From Nemania diffusa (Eukaryota > Ascomycota > Sordariomycetes > Xylariales > Xylariaceae), in assembly GCA_038501195.1 (NCBI GenBank), contig JBBPUQ010000006.1, positions 1,054,001 to 1,118,000 on the forward strand: a stretch of 64,000 bases of DNA, in the 5' to 3' direction. Made by a program: the position numbers and the translations under genes. This document shows positions 1 through 11,170 of the stretch, piece by piece. The notes below the pieces were generated by a model, which was not told where the DNA came from, searched no databases, and saw nothing but the letters and a program-made list of their open reading frames with translations. Every line of letters begins with the position of its first letter. Positions within the stretch are counted from its first letter, which is position 1.

Positions 1-233
1 TAGTCTAGATATAATCGAACCCGGACTTGAACAAGTACCTCTCGATACGATCTGCCTTTCATTATGAACAATCTCCAATGGCTACCTAGGCCCAGTACAT
101 GGACTCGTATCATTTCATCAGCAAACTGCGCGTGCCTCTACAATACGAGCAGCATCAAGATTTAGCCCAGGTCCATTTTTGCCGACCTTGTCAAATTTTA
201 TAGAAATCTGACACAAGGACATCAAACAATAGA

Positions 234-2384
234 TCAGTTCAACGGAAACGGGCTCCCATGATAATTTATGGTCTGGAACGTATCTTTGCCCCAGCCATAA
301 AGTCGACTAAGACGACGAGCAAAGACAAGCAATAGATACCCTTCAATGCGTGACCGATGCGGACGATGTAATGTGAGCGGAGTCTGGACGGCCATGCTCT
401 CCGGGGGGAAGAATGTGAAGACGGAGCCAAATTTAGGTATAACCGAAAACCCGAGCTCCGCTAAAGCGGACTCGAAGTTGACCCATGCGATAGACCCACG
501 AGACTCAGCCCGACCAAATAATATGGAGAATAACTCAGCCGTGGCAGGTTTAACATTGATTGGCTTGAGAGATGGCGGAGGAGCTGGGGCGGCAGCGATA
601 GCTTCTAAGTCGCTTGAGGAGATTTCGTACATGGATGAGTGTGCCGGCCGGGTCTTCTCTTTCTGTCGTCTCTCCCGTACGCGGGCTTCAGGCTCCTTCG
701 GGGGCTCCGGAGGGAATGGTATATACTCTCCCTTGGTTTCTTTGTTGGCGTTTTCATGGAATTCTGTAGTACATTCATTGATCAAGTCTATGTACAGATA
801 TCCTATTTTCGAACCAGTTTTGTCGGCGATAAATTCGTCAAATGCCTTCAATGCACCCGCTGCCACTCCTGGTTCTAGGAGGTTGTCAATTGGAATAACG
901 AAGCTAGATAGGTCGAGCCCGAGCTTGACTTGATTTAATTCAGCTTCTAACTCTGTAGCTCCGTTGACAAATCTCAGGCCTTTCCTGCGACTAAACGCGG
1001 GCATCGAAAGTGCCTGCGAGAGCGATTGGGTGAAGGCCGCAATAACGGCTAGGTCACCAAGAGCATCGATCACCCCTTCGCATAGATGGTCTCTCTTATC
1101 GGGCGTCTTGCCATGTAGTTCCTCGAGTTTCGTCAACCACTCAACCGCCTTCGAAGCGGTGACTTCAGTTTGACAAAGACGTAGTAGGTAATGAAGTTGC
1201 TGGTTATCGCCGGCAAGGACCTCTGGTTTGCCCCTTAAGACGATACGCGCATTTCCGTTGTCGTATGCATTAGAAACCCGCTTAAAACACTGGCCCGTAC
1301 AAGGCGTTGACATTTGACGTCTTAGCATTGTCTGTGCACGGATATACTCGAAATGGCACAGGTTAGCCGTTGCTTGTAGAACCATGTCTCGCACAGTCTT
1401 GCCAGCTGAGTCGCTCTCGAGAAACCTCAACAGTTCACACATGTAAAGCCAGATGACCGAACCCTTCACAGCGTTGTGGACCGTATCATGGAACGCAGCA
1501 CTAACAAACTTGTCCGTATGTGCGGGTAGTCTGCGGCCTTTTTCATCGGCGAGGAGCTCAGGCCTGGTGAAGAACCAATTATTGAGGAGATGTGTGAGTA
1601 CCACAGGTTCCGTGCAAACTAAGGCTAGAGTATCATCGAGAGAGGCTTTCTGATCTAGGGCCATATCTATGAGAGCAGGAAGATCGAGCTTTGGAGGTGA
1701 TGACTTAATAGAGAGCTTAGAAAGGGCAGCAGTCGCAGCATCGGAAGACTTATTGGGGCGTTCCTTTTGACTTCGAGTGGTGTAAGCCATATCTAGGATA
1801 TCCTCAATCATGATGTTAAGGCACTGTAGGAGGTAGGTCTGCCTCATTAGAACCAACTCGCCTACAGACTGGGGAACACAGTATCCGTCATCCATTGCGG
1901 GCTTCAGTTGTGCAAGGGCGTGCTCCCTGTCTGGGGCGAATATATACGTCTGCCCATATAGATCGCCAGGGATAAAGAGCGTATAACAGCCGGGGAACGA
2001 GTTGACATGTCGTAAATTCCGTGTGCGCATCATCTCAAGGATATGCTGGCGATCCCCGGGGCCATCATCAAATCCGGCCCTGTATTGCTCTTCTAAAGAC
2101 TTTGTAGCTCTGTGATCAAGCATGCGCAAGAAAAAATTAGATCCAGCAGCGGTAACGTCTTTGAGATTCCACTCGGGCATGAGCAAGCACACGGTCCCCA
2201 TTGATGCATCTCGGGAATGCTTGAGGACAACCCCGTCAGGCGTGCCAGCCTTCATGGCCTTTGCACGCTGAACTGGGCCCATGGCAAGCCATAGCAATTT
2301 AAGCCTAGCTCCATGAGTAAGATACTTGCGGCTCAAATCACGTTGCAGATCCGCAAGGAAATCGGGGCATGTTTCGCCCTCCAT
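234..2384 (-). CDS. Large fungal protein of unknown function with conserved C-terminal module
   Basis: A single uninterrupted frame of 716 codons, with ATG at 2384 and stop at 234. I do not recognise the main body (residues 1-600), which is soluble, helical-looking and has no signal peptide. A low-complexity acidic and proline-rich linker near residues 560-620 (PFPPEPPKEPEARVRERR, then an APAPPP run) precedes a compact tail at about 633-703. That tail has the pattern of a module I know from other ascomycete proteins: FxxALxxLGF, then GSxxxF.P, HRPH, and a final RRLxRLYGW followed by F. The GS..F..P..HRPH order resembles the small dsRNA-binding-like fold of HicA proteins; this is inference, and no toxin activity is implied. 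Long length and a clear stop support a real gene. Nearest neighbour is the same-strand tubby-like gene. Confidence 0.8.
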   Translation of the reverse strand: MEGETCPDFLADLQRDLSRKYLTHGARLKLLWLAMGPVQRAKAMKAGTPDGVVLKHSRDASMGTVCLLMPEWNLKDVTAAGSNFFLRMLDHRATKSLEEQYRAGFDDGPGDRQHILEMMRTRNLRHVNSFPGCYTLFIPGDLYGQTYIFAPDREHALAQLKPAMDDGYCVPQSVGELVLMRQTYLLQCLNIMIEDILDMAYTTRSQKERPNKSSDAATAALSKLSIKSSPPKLDLPALIDMALDQKASLDDTLALVCTEPVVLTHLLNNWFFTRPELLADEKGRRLPAHTDKFVSAAFHDTVHNAVKGSVIWLYMCELLRFLESDSAGKTVRDMVLQATANLCHFEYIRAQTMLRRQMSTPCTGQCFKRVSNAYDNGNARIVLRGKPEVLAGDNQQLHYLLRLCQTEVTASKAVEWLTKLEELHGKTPDKRDHLCEGVIDALGDLAVIAAFTQSLSQALSMPAFSRRKGLRFVNGATELEAELNQVKLGLDLSSFVIPIDNLLEPGVAAGALKAFDEFIADKTGSKIGYLYIDLINECTTEFHENANKETKGEYIPFPPEPPKEPEARVRERRQKEKTRPAHSSMYEISSSDLEAIAAAPAPPPSLKPINVKPATAELFSILFGRAESRGSIAWVNFESALAELGFSVIPKFGSVFTFFPPESMAVQTPLTLHRPHRSRIEGYLLLVFARRLSRLYGWGKDTFQTINYHGSPFPLN

Positions 2385-3227
2385 CTTGTATCGCTGGCTA
2401 GCTGTGACTACGGTTGCAACAAGGGTTTTACTACTGGGAAAGAGAGACGGAGGGGTTAAATTTGGGAGAAGAGGAATGGGAGAACAGGAAGGAAACGAGG
2501 AAAGAAGTAGGAAAGGAAAGATTTGTTGCTTGCATAGGAGAAGGGAAGAACAGCCGACGGCAACGACGAAATACCTAGATTATGTAGGTTCTCGCTTAAG
2601 ATATAGTTTAGTCGGTGCAGGTGCTCCTCGGTGTCTGTGTCTGTTCTACGTGTAGGTCTGTACCTACCTCCGACCTAACAAACATACATACATAGACGGT
2701 CTAGAATATCGTATTATACCCAATATGTATCTAGTAGTACAAATGCACATCAATGAAACATCAATGAACACATTCTAGATATACCTAATGTTCATGTTCT
2801 TAAGAGCAAATGGACTCAAGACGAGGCCACACGAGGCCCTTCAGCTCCAGTTTAGGATTGAGACGCTAATAGTCGAAACTAAATAGCCCAAGAGGCAACC
2901 ATAGGTGAGAGGGAATTAAGCGGACAAAGAAAATAAAAGCGAGAGGAAGCTGGTAGCGATAGCCTAATTCTATTCAGGTTGTCTATCTATCCAGAGGAGG
3001 TAGCCGTCACTCTCCCTGTATTGAAGACATTGGAGAGAGAAAACAACCTACCTAATGTATTAGCAATGCCCTCACCACTCCACACATAGCACCTACTGTC
3101 ACCCTAGTTCTCGCGTATATCTGGCTGTTGGAGAGTCTTTACTCATGTGAGAAGTCTCTTCTTCGTTCGGGGACGGTACATATACTAACCTCTTCCTTTA
3201 TTAACTACCTGCCATGGCAGCTGCCTA
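2385..3227. other. Intergenic region between two minus-strand genes
   Basis: About 840 bp without a convincing gene. It should hold the promoter and 5' leader of the gene ending at 2384 and the 3' end of the tubby-like gene. Purine-rich just upstream of the 2384 start (G/A-rich on the + strand, so a C/T-rich leader on the coding strand), as is usual for fungal promoters. Several short reading frames here lack family resemblance. Confidence 0.6.
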
Positions 3228-4091
3228 CTAAGAGCTCGCTGCAGCGCCCGCCGCAGCAGAATTGACCTCTAACCACCATATCCTCAGCGCTGATATGAGA
3301 GCCAATGTCGCGCCTCGTTCCCCCAGCATCCCCGCCAGAGCGCTGCCCATGAGCTGGAACTTGAACATCTTGCTCATGGAGAAGCTGTTGTTGTGTGCCC
3401 ACGCCGCCACAACCTCGAGCCCATCGCTCGTCGATCCCAGTGCCCTGGTCGCTCGTTCTCCCCCGCCGCCAGGGGCCTGGCTCGACAACCGCACGAGCTT
3501 CCACCCCCACCGGTAGCCGTCGAGCTCCTTGACCTCGCTGCCGTGGCTCGACCGCCACTCGAACTCCTCGCGGCGCGTCTCCTTGCCCACACCGACCTCA
3601 GCCGCAAACGCGAAGGTCTGGCGCTTCAGGTTCCAGTGCCCAGGCATGGCGACGCGCTGGCTCTCGCTGTCGTGGGCCACGCCTTCGCGCGCGGGGACTG
3701 TGAGGATGGACGACGACTTCCAGAGCGACTCGTGCGTTGCCGTCGCCAAGACGGGGCCCTTGTCGCTCGGCCCGTCGTACAGCACGAGGTCGGGGTTTTT
3801 CGTGAACCCCGAATGCATCCGTACTGCGAAGAGAGGCTCCTCTTTCCGCTCGCCGAGCTGGAATGTCTTTGCGAACCCCATGTATGCATTGAGCGCTGCT
3901 GGAAACTTGGGCTTCACGCCGGATATCGAGCCGGCTCCTGAGCTTGACTCGCCCACATCGTACGTCGGAGCGGGCCCGAGTGGGAGGTAGGTATTCGCGT
4001 TGTCATCCGTCTCTTGGTATGGTGGTGGCGGGACTCCTTCGGTAGATGCTGCAAATGCTGCTGCCGCCTCAGCTTCTTTCTGATTCCCCAT
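3228..4091 (-). CDS. Tubby C-terminal-like / LURP-one-related protein
   Basis: An intronless 287-aa frame. The N-terminus (about residues 15-60) is disordered and contains a PPPPYQE motif (a PPxY-type WW-binding sequence) and repeated P/S/G. From about residue 70 to the end is a beta-rich domain of the tubby/LURP-one type seen in many ascomycete proteins: a strand LFAVRMHSGF, then DLVLYDGP, then a phrase ending ESLWKSSSILTVP. The fold binds lipids or membranes in better studied relatives; the role of fungal members is mostly unknown. The C-terminal hydrophobic stretch (about 250-275, LMGSALAGMLGERGATLALISALRI) may be the buried helix of the barrel rather than a true membrane anchor. The coding region is clearly more GC-rich than its flanks, which also gives long spurious frames on the other strand. 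Confidence 0.8.
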   Translation of the reverse strand: MGNQKEAEAAAAFAASTEGVPPPPYQETDDNANTYLPLGPAPTYDVGESSSGAGSISGVKPKFPAALNAYMGFAKTFQLGERKEEPLFAVRMHSGFTKNPDLVLYDGPSDKGPVLATATHESLWKSSSILTVPAREGVAHDSESQRVAMPGHWNLKRQTFAFAAEVGVGKETRREEFEWRSSHGSEVKELDGYRWGWKLVRLSSQAPGGGGERATRALGSTSDGLEVVAAWAHNNSFSMSKMFKFQLMGSALAGMLGERGATLALISALRIWWLEVNSAAAGAAASS

Positions 4092-6155
4092 GTTTCATGT
4101 ATATGCTAGCCGCCGACGCTGTTAATGTGTGGCCTGAAGGATATAAGTGGCTCTAATTTCTAGATAACTCTTGAATGAATGCGGATGCGCCATTAGAGCG
4201 GTTTGAAGGGGAGATGCCAACTTCTTATAAGTCCACGCTTCCCTCAGCTTTCACCATATAAATTATGTAGGAGGTAGGTAGAATACACCCTACTTTACGT
4301 CATCCGAAACCCCCCCATGTCAGCAACGCCTGAAACGAGACGCTGCCCGATTTCCCGCCAGCACCTACTAGGCTTAGCCATCCTCATCTTTAGTGGCACT
4401 GCCGCTACAAGTACGCCGTATCGTATCTGACCAAAATAGCCACAACCTCTCACTCTAATCACCTCACCGTTCTCAAAGTCGCATGTTGAATTGTTCCAAT
4501 AAAACCAAGATATTCAACTAATACGGTCATTCAGTAGCTAAATCAAGAACACCTTTGGCCTAAGCCAGCCATGGTAGAAACTATCTCTTCGCACTATGCG
4601 TATATAAGATGTATAGGATTCCTTGGCCAGTTTAAACCCCGATCTGGTCTTTATGATTGAAAATCTCCGTGTGGGGAATGAATTTTCACGTTTCCGGACT
4701 CAATTTTTCTACATCCAATGACCTTTATTTACTTCTTTTCAGATTCGTGTCATTGCTATATAGAGGATTATATGTGTTCGTAATTGGATTGATTAACACG
4801 TACTTTATCTAGCAGCTCTCACTGCTGTTTCATATACCTTTAAGTACCTCGGTACTTACCTATAGAGCGGACAATGCCGGCTTGGCAATGCCGAAGGATT
4901 GAACTAGATACAGATTTACAATTTTCGGCAGCTTGGTTGACTTTTTACGGCATAAACAAGGTACGGCGCGCGGGTTAGTTTAAACGCATATATTGGGGGC
5001 ATGATCCTCTACGCGAGGCCTGGCGGTGCGCTATCACGTAAGCTGTGTACGCAAGTCGGCCACCTCGAACTAGAACTCGAATCGCTGCCGAAACCTCTGT
5101 GTAAATAATGTTCATTTTTTAAAAAGGCTAAACAACCTTAGACTACTACATAAAACCCCATCCCCTTCATGAGAGGTGGAAAGTGAGGTGACGAGGGAAA
5201 ACCTCGTGCGAAGCCTGCGGCGAGAGGGCCCTTTTTATAAATAGGGGGCCCCTGCTAGGCCCGTACCCTAAACCCTGTAAAACCCCCCCCCCAAAAGTAG
5301 GAAGGTAGATCTAGATAGTAGAATTGTGTGAACATTCACATGCACGTATCATGAGCTGTAAATAATCACCTTGCAGCCTCTTAGCAACATCAGACACTCG
5401 GTACAGAATGCTCTGCTGACTCATTTTGGCGATGCGGCGGTCGTGGTACCTCTACGGCCCCATACCGCGCCGGGTTTCCGTGCTACCATCGGCGTAGTAA
5501 CTCCACCAGTGCGCCGGAAAAGGAAACGGAATCGTCGAACGCCCGGGATAGTCTGATCCTTCTACTCCGAATTGGACTACCCCCTTTCACCCTTTACTGC
5601 AATATCATTTTCTCTGATCGATGATAGTAACCTGAAGGTATTGCTATGAATGCGCCACGGCTAACACAGCTAAGCTAAGAATTTCTAACCCCTACGAAAT
5701 AGAATTGAAGACATCTAATAAAACGACATCGTACTTTGCAGATCCGGCGACTGTCCAAGTAGTAGTTCTAGATATTTCCTTATAAAACTATAAACAATCT
5801 ATTAAATTCAATAAAGAGAACCGGCTTAACTAGCTTAGAACTTAGAAGGCTCGAAAGATCCATGAAGTGGTACTACATATATAGCAAAACTTCATCTCAG
5901 ATCACCCAGGCTAAGCCTGAATTGATATACACCCATAAGGGCCGATTTACTCTCGCTGTTACGGTCAAGCAATCTGAAGAGATTCCCGAGAACTGGGGAA
6001 GAACGAAGGTTATATTGAAGATCTCATCAGTGATCTTGTGCTATGTTGCCCCTTTTTAGTCAAGCCGGTGGGTAAATTCTGGTTAGGGCGTTGTCCTGAC
6101 CGAGAACCTCCCACTAATAAAATCAAAAGAAAGCTGAAATTTGTCCTTGTGAGCG
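4092..6155. other. Gene-poor intergenic stretch
   Basis: About 2 kb with no credible gene. The first 200 bp are the promoter of the tubby-like gene. At 5226-5252 there is a GC-bounded imperfect hairpin (GGGCCC, AT-rich centre, GGGGGCCCC), and a C-tract lies near 5285. Short frames at 5371-5556 and 5862-6059 have no recognisable family or gene context. It may be decayed repeat sequence, but no terminal repeats were found. Confidence 0.5.
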
Positions 6156-6530
6156 CTATTGGACCGTGTACTGCACTCCAGACCTGACACAGACCAGATC
6201 CCCTAAGTTCTCGCCTGGCGAGAGTCAGCGTAGATATCACAACGAGTCTAAGACAGCCCAAGGTTTCGGGACTCATCTATCAGTACTTACGATGCAAGCT
6301 GGGATACCGGAGCCGGGGCAGCCGCAACCACCAGGGTAGCACGATGGGTGGAAGGGCACATCTTGATCGAGGCAGAAGCAGGTTGAGCCGCTGGGGCAGC
6401 CGCAGTCCGGGACGCAACCGCACGCCTGGACAGCACGTTGTTCGATGTCTCGCATGTCTAGGTTGGTCGGCGTGACGGCGACAGCGGCCGCTCCTGCGAT
6501 AAAGGCACTGAGGGCGATTGAGAAGCGCAT
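6156..6530 (-). CDS. Small secreted cysteine-rich protein (effector-like candidate)
   Basis: Starts at the ATG at 6530 in a good context (GTCACCATGC); an in-frame upstream ATG would only add a non-signal N-terminus. Residues 1-18 (MRFSIALSAFIAGAAAVA) form a clean signal peptide, so the product should be secreted. The mature part has ten cysteines in a short tract: CGC, CGC, CFC, SC, CGC and a final AC. After the Ile codon at residue 80 a canonical donor GTAAGT begins at 6290. An acceptor ending at 6171 would give a 120-nt intron and a short end (YTVQ, stop at 6156), 84 aa in total. An acceptor at 6184 would instead add about 58 unrelated residues, and an unspliced read stops at 6273. Function unknown; size, signal peptide and cysteine pattern resemble secreted effectors, antimicrobial-like peptides or surface proteins. 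Intron end is uncertain, the secreted peptide much less so. Confidence 0.65.
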
Positions 6531-6631
6531 GGTGACTAAGATCAAGACTTTGAAGTGCAGAGTGTGGAGTGTAGTGGAAGGTGGATGGTGTTTCGAAGTG
6601 AGCAAGAGGAAGTCTTGGGTGAAAGTTGTAG

Positions 6632-6639
6632 TTTTTATA
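6632..6639 (-). promoter_or_regulatory. TATA-box-like element of the small secreted protein gene
   Basis: TATAAAAA on the minus strand, about 100 nt upstream of the ATG at 6530. It is followed by a C/T-rich, low-G leader with ACTTC and CACC repeats, typical of highly expressed fungal genes. A strong core promoter fits a regulated secreted protein. The call rests on motif and position only. Confidence 0.5.
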
Positions 6640-9430
6640 CTTTTCGTTTTCAATTACTTAACTTAACTCGATGGTAACTCAGCAGTTCTCCCGTGATACT
6701 TGTAAACAACACCGCTCAGTCTGACCACCTCAAAGATAGGTTGTAGGATTGCGGTTGCATATACGCCGTAATATTGGGCGTGGCTAGAAACACGATCCAA
6801 AGATACGCATCCAATAGCCCACCCGTCTCATAATACGGACGAGCTGAAGTCAGGGATTATGGTTCCGTGAGTATCTTGAAAATTGGAGATACATTTGTGA
6901 CATATCACTTCTAGTGTAGTGCGAACAAATCCTTTTCATCCAAATGTCGAAGAGCTGGTATAAAAACCTTCGCTTGTCATAAGTTTACTAATAGAATTAA
7001 AGGCTTAGAACAATAGGATTTATTCAGTTAATGTTTCTCTTAGAGTCTAAAGGCTCTATGAACCTCTTTCCGCTTTCCTCCTTGATCAGTGAGGGGAAAG
7101 GGATGGGAATGGCCTCGTCCTTCTGAGACATTGTAAGCCCTCTTAAAGCTACATGGCCTTTTCACTTCATAGGCTTACATATGACCGATAGGATACCGGG
7201 TAGATCCAACGTTTCATATTTTACAAGGAATATTAAGTAGACATCAATACATTAATCGACTGTCAGAATAACCAATTAAGACACTTTTGTTAAGGGGTGT
7301 AAGTTGGTCGGTCGGCTGTGCTTCTCCGTTTTTGTTGCTATAAGCACTTCTCATCGCAGCATAGACGACGTCTATACCTATAATATCACTTCCCCCCCTA
7401 TACCGAACACAATAACTGCGCCTATACTCGAACTCAGATGTTTAGCTCAGCCAAAAATTTTTGACTATGTCGAAGTTCTCGGGAATCTTCTAGGGTTCCT
7501 CTAAAGACTCTGACGCCTTGAACAAATAATTAGCCCGGGGTTTAAGAACGCCGCTTACGGCGCTTCACGCCACCCTAACCAGTATTAATCCAATCGCAAC
7601 CTCTCCTCAAACAGGAGTAGCCATTAGAGAGCGTCAAGGTATATATATAGATAACTACCTAGATGTTATAATAGTAAGCATTCGATAATCTATAAACAGA
7701 ACCGCAAGTTAGTCTATCCCCAAATGACTTGACCAGCCAGTGAACGATTTGCTGGCGGAGAAGAAAATTCAACTGGTTAGTAAGGAAGGCCATAGGAGTT
7801 GAGAAAATTCTGGAAGAACGATGTAGATGCAGACAGCCAACTTGATCCAATCTCATACTTAGCTTTTCTCTGCCCAGATATTCTTAGATCTAATACCAAT
7901 AGCTAAACGGAAAAAGTGGGTTAAAAAAGAAAAGCCGCAGGATTGTATGTATCCAGTGTTCAATTTTACAAGTGTGACGCAATAGTGTAATTGCTATATA
8001 ACATCACAGAAAGATATCATAGGCTCGGATAATCTGACGTTGATCCTTCCAGATCCCCCCATACATATTGTAATATGCTTCTTCCTAAAGCGGCATAGTC
8101 TATCACTTAGATCTATATAGTCGAACTTTTTAATTCTTTGAAAGCTACATTCAGCTACCCCCCAACAATTTAATCCTGGTGCTAATAACAAGACACTTAC
8201 TTTTTGTCACATATTCAACCAGCCCCGTTGTTACTCATATCGGCCAACATAAGCTTCTAAAGCATGCACCAATCTTTAGTAGTTTAATCACGTATACTAG
8301 ACGTAACCATCCAACATAAGTGGTGGCGACATAAGCGAATGGGTGTGGTGTCCGGGCGATGCCCCGCGTTGCCAACTTGGGAGCGTGAAGATCGGCACTC
8401 GATTGATTCTGGACTGGCCTAGCTCTCTAGTTAGTTTTATGATCTCTCATTTCTCACCCACAATCAGTAGAAGTAGAGGCGAGGCTGACATTCACCAGTA
8501 TTACGTTTGCTTACTAGTTTATGCCTACCAATTGCTAGTTTTTTAGTGATTAACTGCATGTAATATAGATGACTGTTACTAGTTAGTAAGTAGATAGGCG
8601 GCTATAGCCGGCAGTCAGGTGACCGGTAACTACCCAGGCGACTGACTTTTTAAGTAGTTATTAGATACTTAGTTGACAGCGAGACTGATTCTGAACCCGT
8701 AATATCTTTCCCATGAGATTCTAGTCTAGTGGAATTATCTGTCGTAGTAGTAGTATCCTCCGTATCTACACCTTAGCGCTCAAAGTCGCTCCTGAGGCAG
8801 CTCATCAACTCTTCTTGGCGAAAGGGGACCTTTTGTCTTAGGTAGGTGAGTTGACAAAAATCCTCCTGAAGGTTCCGCCTCCATGAAAGATTGAGATTGC
8901 TCTACGTCTAGAATAATTTTTCTTTGAGGGACATGAAATTAGGCAGCTTGGGGGTTACCCTTTGCAGACTGTGCGAGCACGCAATATTAAGCTTTTCGTT
9001 GTTGATTTACGCAGTAGTTGATGCCGGGTATGCCGTTCTACATGGGGGTTGTGAGGGGTAACTATAGATATTTACAAAGCCGAGTGTATAATTCAGCTAA
9101 ATAGTATTGTGAGGGGTTAGAAAAATATGAATTTTGATTTGAAGCGTTCCTTATTGGGGTCAATCACTAAAAACTACGTTGAGGATCTAAAAACTACTTT
9201 GAGATTCTCGGAGTTGCTTGGAGACAGACCGCCTACTATAATTGGTAATTACCGCGCACCATAGTCCGCCTAATTCTGCCTTCTGAGGGGAAAGATTCTC
9301 CCCCGTAATCATGATCGCCCTTATTTTATCCGTCAATCCACCGACGACAAATTATAAACTGTTTAGCTTAATCTACGCACCTATTATTCTAAGCCTAATC
9401 AAAAATTTAACACCCGATAAGCGAGTCGTT
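6640..9430. other. Long gene-free intergenic region
   Basis: About 2.8 kb with frequent stops in all frames and moderately low GC. Short frames (7304-7504, 7659-7856, 7994-8191, 8343-8546) show no domain, signal peptide or codon preference. The last few hundred bases are the promoter of the HET gene. Its TA-rich, repetitive-looking words suggest old decayed repeat sequence, but no terminal repeats or coding remnants could be delimited. Confidence 0.5.
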
Positions 9431-11170
9431 ATGCGCCTTCTCAACGTCAAATCGAGACAGCTTCGTGAATTCTTTTACGACAAAACTCCCTACTATGCCA
9501 TACTTTCTCACACATGGGGAGAAGATGAGGTACTCTTTCAGGATCTAAAGAACCTTGATTATATCAACAAAACTGGCTACACTAAAATCGACTATTGTTG
9601 CCAACAAGCTGAGGCAGATGGTCTCGAATGGGTGTGGGTTGACACGTGCTGCATCAACAAAGATAGTTCCGCCGAGCTTTCAGAGGCTATCAACTCCATG
9701 TTCCTCTGGTATAAAAATTCGGCCGTGTGCTATGCCTATCTTTCTGATGTATCACTTGATCAGGATCCTTCGCGCCCTGGCTCAGGTTTCCAAGAAAGCC
9801 TATGGTTCACGCGCGGTTGGACATTGCAGGAGCTATTGGCTCCTGAACGCAGGGTATTCTACGATACAAATTGGTCTCTGATAGGAGCAATCCAAGATCC
9901 TTTAGGCGAATCTCACTTTACAGTGCCTAACTCTACTCGTACTATTCAATGCAGCTCTTGGTCTAGCACTTTTTCCGATGAAGGGAGATTAAAGACGCTG
10001 GAGTTGGGTGACATAGTCGAAGATATTACAGGTATTAAGGAGTCTATTATCACACATCAGAAAAAGCCTGCGACAATAATTGTTGCTGAGAAAATGGCTT
10101 GGGCCTCTACACGCCAAACCTCGCGTGTAGAAGACATGGCTTACTGTTTACTTGGAATTTTTGGAGTGAACATGCCTCTGCTCTACGGCGAAGGAAGTCG
10201 CGCATTTGTAAGATTGCAAGAGGAGATTATTCGAGTTGCTTATGATCATTCGATTCTCGCTTGGGGCTTTGGAGTCCGCCGTGAGGATAGGGATGACGTT
10301 CGGGATTGGGACCTGTTTGCCAGGCATCCACGCGTCTTCGGAACGTTTTTTGGTGACATCCTTAGCCCTGTCAAGGCAATAATTGGTGGTCCACACTATT
10401 CTAAGACCAACCTAGGGCTACACATAGATTTACCCATTATTTCCTTCGAGGGAAAAGATAAATCATTTGTCGGGGAGAACCGACTTCATCTGCCCTACGC
10501 TTTGGCACTCTTAGATGTATCGGTGGAATCCATCACTAATAAAGAATGCCGCCTAGCAATGCCTCTTATTCTTTTACCTGGAAGCGGAGATCACCGCATA
10601 GCGGTTAGGTGCCGAGAGAGTATGCCTTTCATCGTTCCACCTAGGGTTTTAGACATAGCCAAAAGGCGTATGGTCTATCTTTCGGAAGGGGATCCCTTCA
10701 CAGAAGGTCAAATCGGGACGAAGACGAACTCGATAACGCTAGTCTCGTCACTAGGTTGGATACTTTCTGAATTCTTTCCACCGACTGGGGTAGAAGTGCA
10801 GCATATAACCAGAGAGATGGTACAAGTTGTGTCGAATACGAAAGTCAAAAATATTCTCTTCCGTTATTATCACCCCGAGGAGGGAGCGCTTCTGCTTCTT
10901 CTCACTTTGACCCAGGCGCGCTCTATGCATGCTATACATTTAGCTAGTTGGTGGGCTACGATAGCTACGGTGGCTAACAGCAAGAAAGACTGGTCTCTCT
11001 GGAGAACGTTACTAGAGCCAGACTACGAGGAATTCAACCTTGAAATGCTATTTAAAAATCGCCTTCGCTGGGGCAAAAGTTGCAAAATATCTCAAGGAAA
11101 GAGGGCCATTTTGATTAAGCACCACAAGGACTGGAAGCCTGGCAATCATGTGAAGATAGCGATAAAATAA
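9431..11170 (+). CDS. HET-domain (heterokaryon incompatibility) protein
   Basis: A 579-aa protein with no intron needed. The ATG at 9431 is chosen because MRLLNV begins the usual HET N-terminus; the frame is open from an ATG at 9311, but the extra 40 residues are unlike the family. HET hallmarks are in order: YAILSHTWG (22-30), WVWVDTCCINK (67-77), RGWTLQELLAP (128-138), then the family continuation with WASTRQTSRVEDMAY, LLGIFGVNMPLLYGEG and RLQEEI (about 223-266). The remaining 300 residues are a divergent C-terminal region with no recognised repeat. HET proteins trigger cell death or growth arrest in non-self recognition in fungi; the HET domain is distantly related to TIR domains. No NACHT, ankyrin or WD repeats are attached, so this is a short HET architecture. 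It looks intact. Confidence 0.9.
   Translation: MRLLNVKSRQLREFFYDKTPYYAILSHTWGEDEVLFQDLKNLDYINKTGYTKIDYCCQQAEADGLEWVWVDTCCINKDSSAELSEAINSMFLWYKNSAVCYAYLSDVSLDQDPSRPGSGFQESLWFTRGWTLQELLAPERRVFYDTNWSLIGAIQDPLGESHFTVPNSTRTIQCSSWSSTFSDEGRLKTLELGDIVEDITGIKESIITHQKKPATIIVAEKMAWASTRQTSRVEDMAYCLLGIFGVNMPLLYGEGSRAFVRLQEEIIRVAYDHSILAWGFGVRREDRDDVRDWDLFARHPRVFGTFFGDILSPVKAIIGGPHYSKTNLGLHIDLPIISFEGKDKSFVGENRLHLPYALALLDVSVESITNKECRLAMPLILLPGSGDHRIAVRCRESMPFIVPPRVLDIAKRRMVYLSEGDPFTEGQIGTKTNSITLVSSLGWILSEFFPPTGVEVQHITREMVQVVSNTKVKNILFRYYHPEEGALLLLLTLTQARSMHAIHLASWWATIATVANSKKDWSLWRTLLEPDYEEFNLEMLFKNRLRWGKSCKISQGKRAILIKHHKDWKPGNHVKIAIK

Noticed and set aside
1..60. A tRNA-like T-arm (GGGTTCGATT on the minus strand)
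   Set aside because: The bases after the loop cannot pair with CCGGG and no D- or anticodon arm is seen.
3262..3990. Several long frames overlapping the tubby-like gene on both strands
   Set aside because: Shadow frames caused by the high GC of the real gene; low-complexity Pro/Arg/Ser content and no family features.
5371..5556. A short basic protein
   Set aside because: No neighbouring exons, family or promoter features; it sits in repeat-like DNA.
9311..9430. An earlier start adding 40 residues to the HET protein
   Set aside because: The extra residues are hydrophobic and unlike HET N-termini; the ATG at 9431 gives the usual MRLLNV start.
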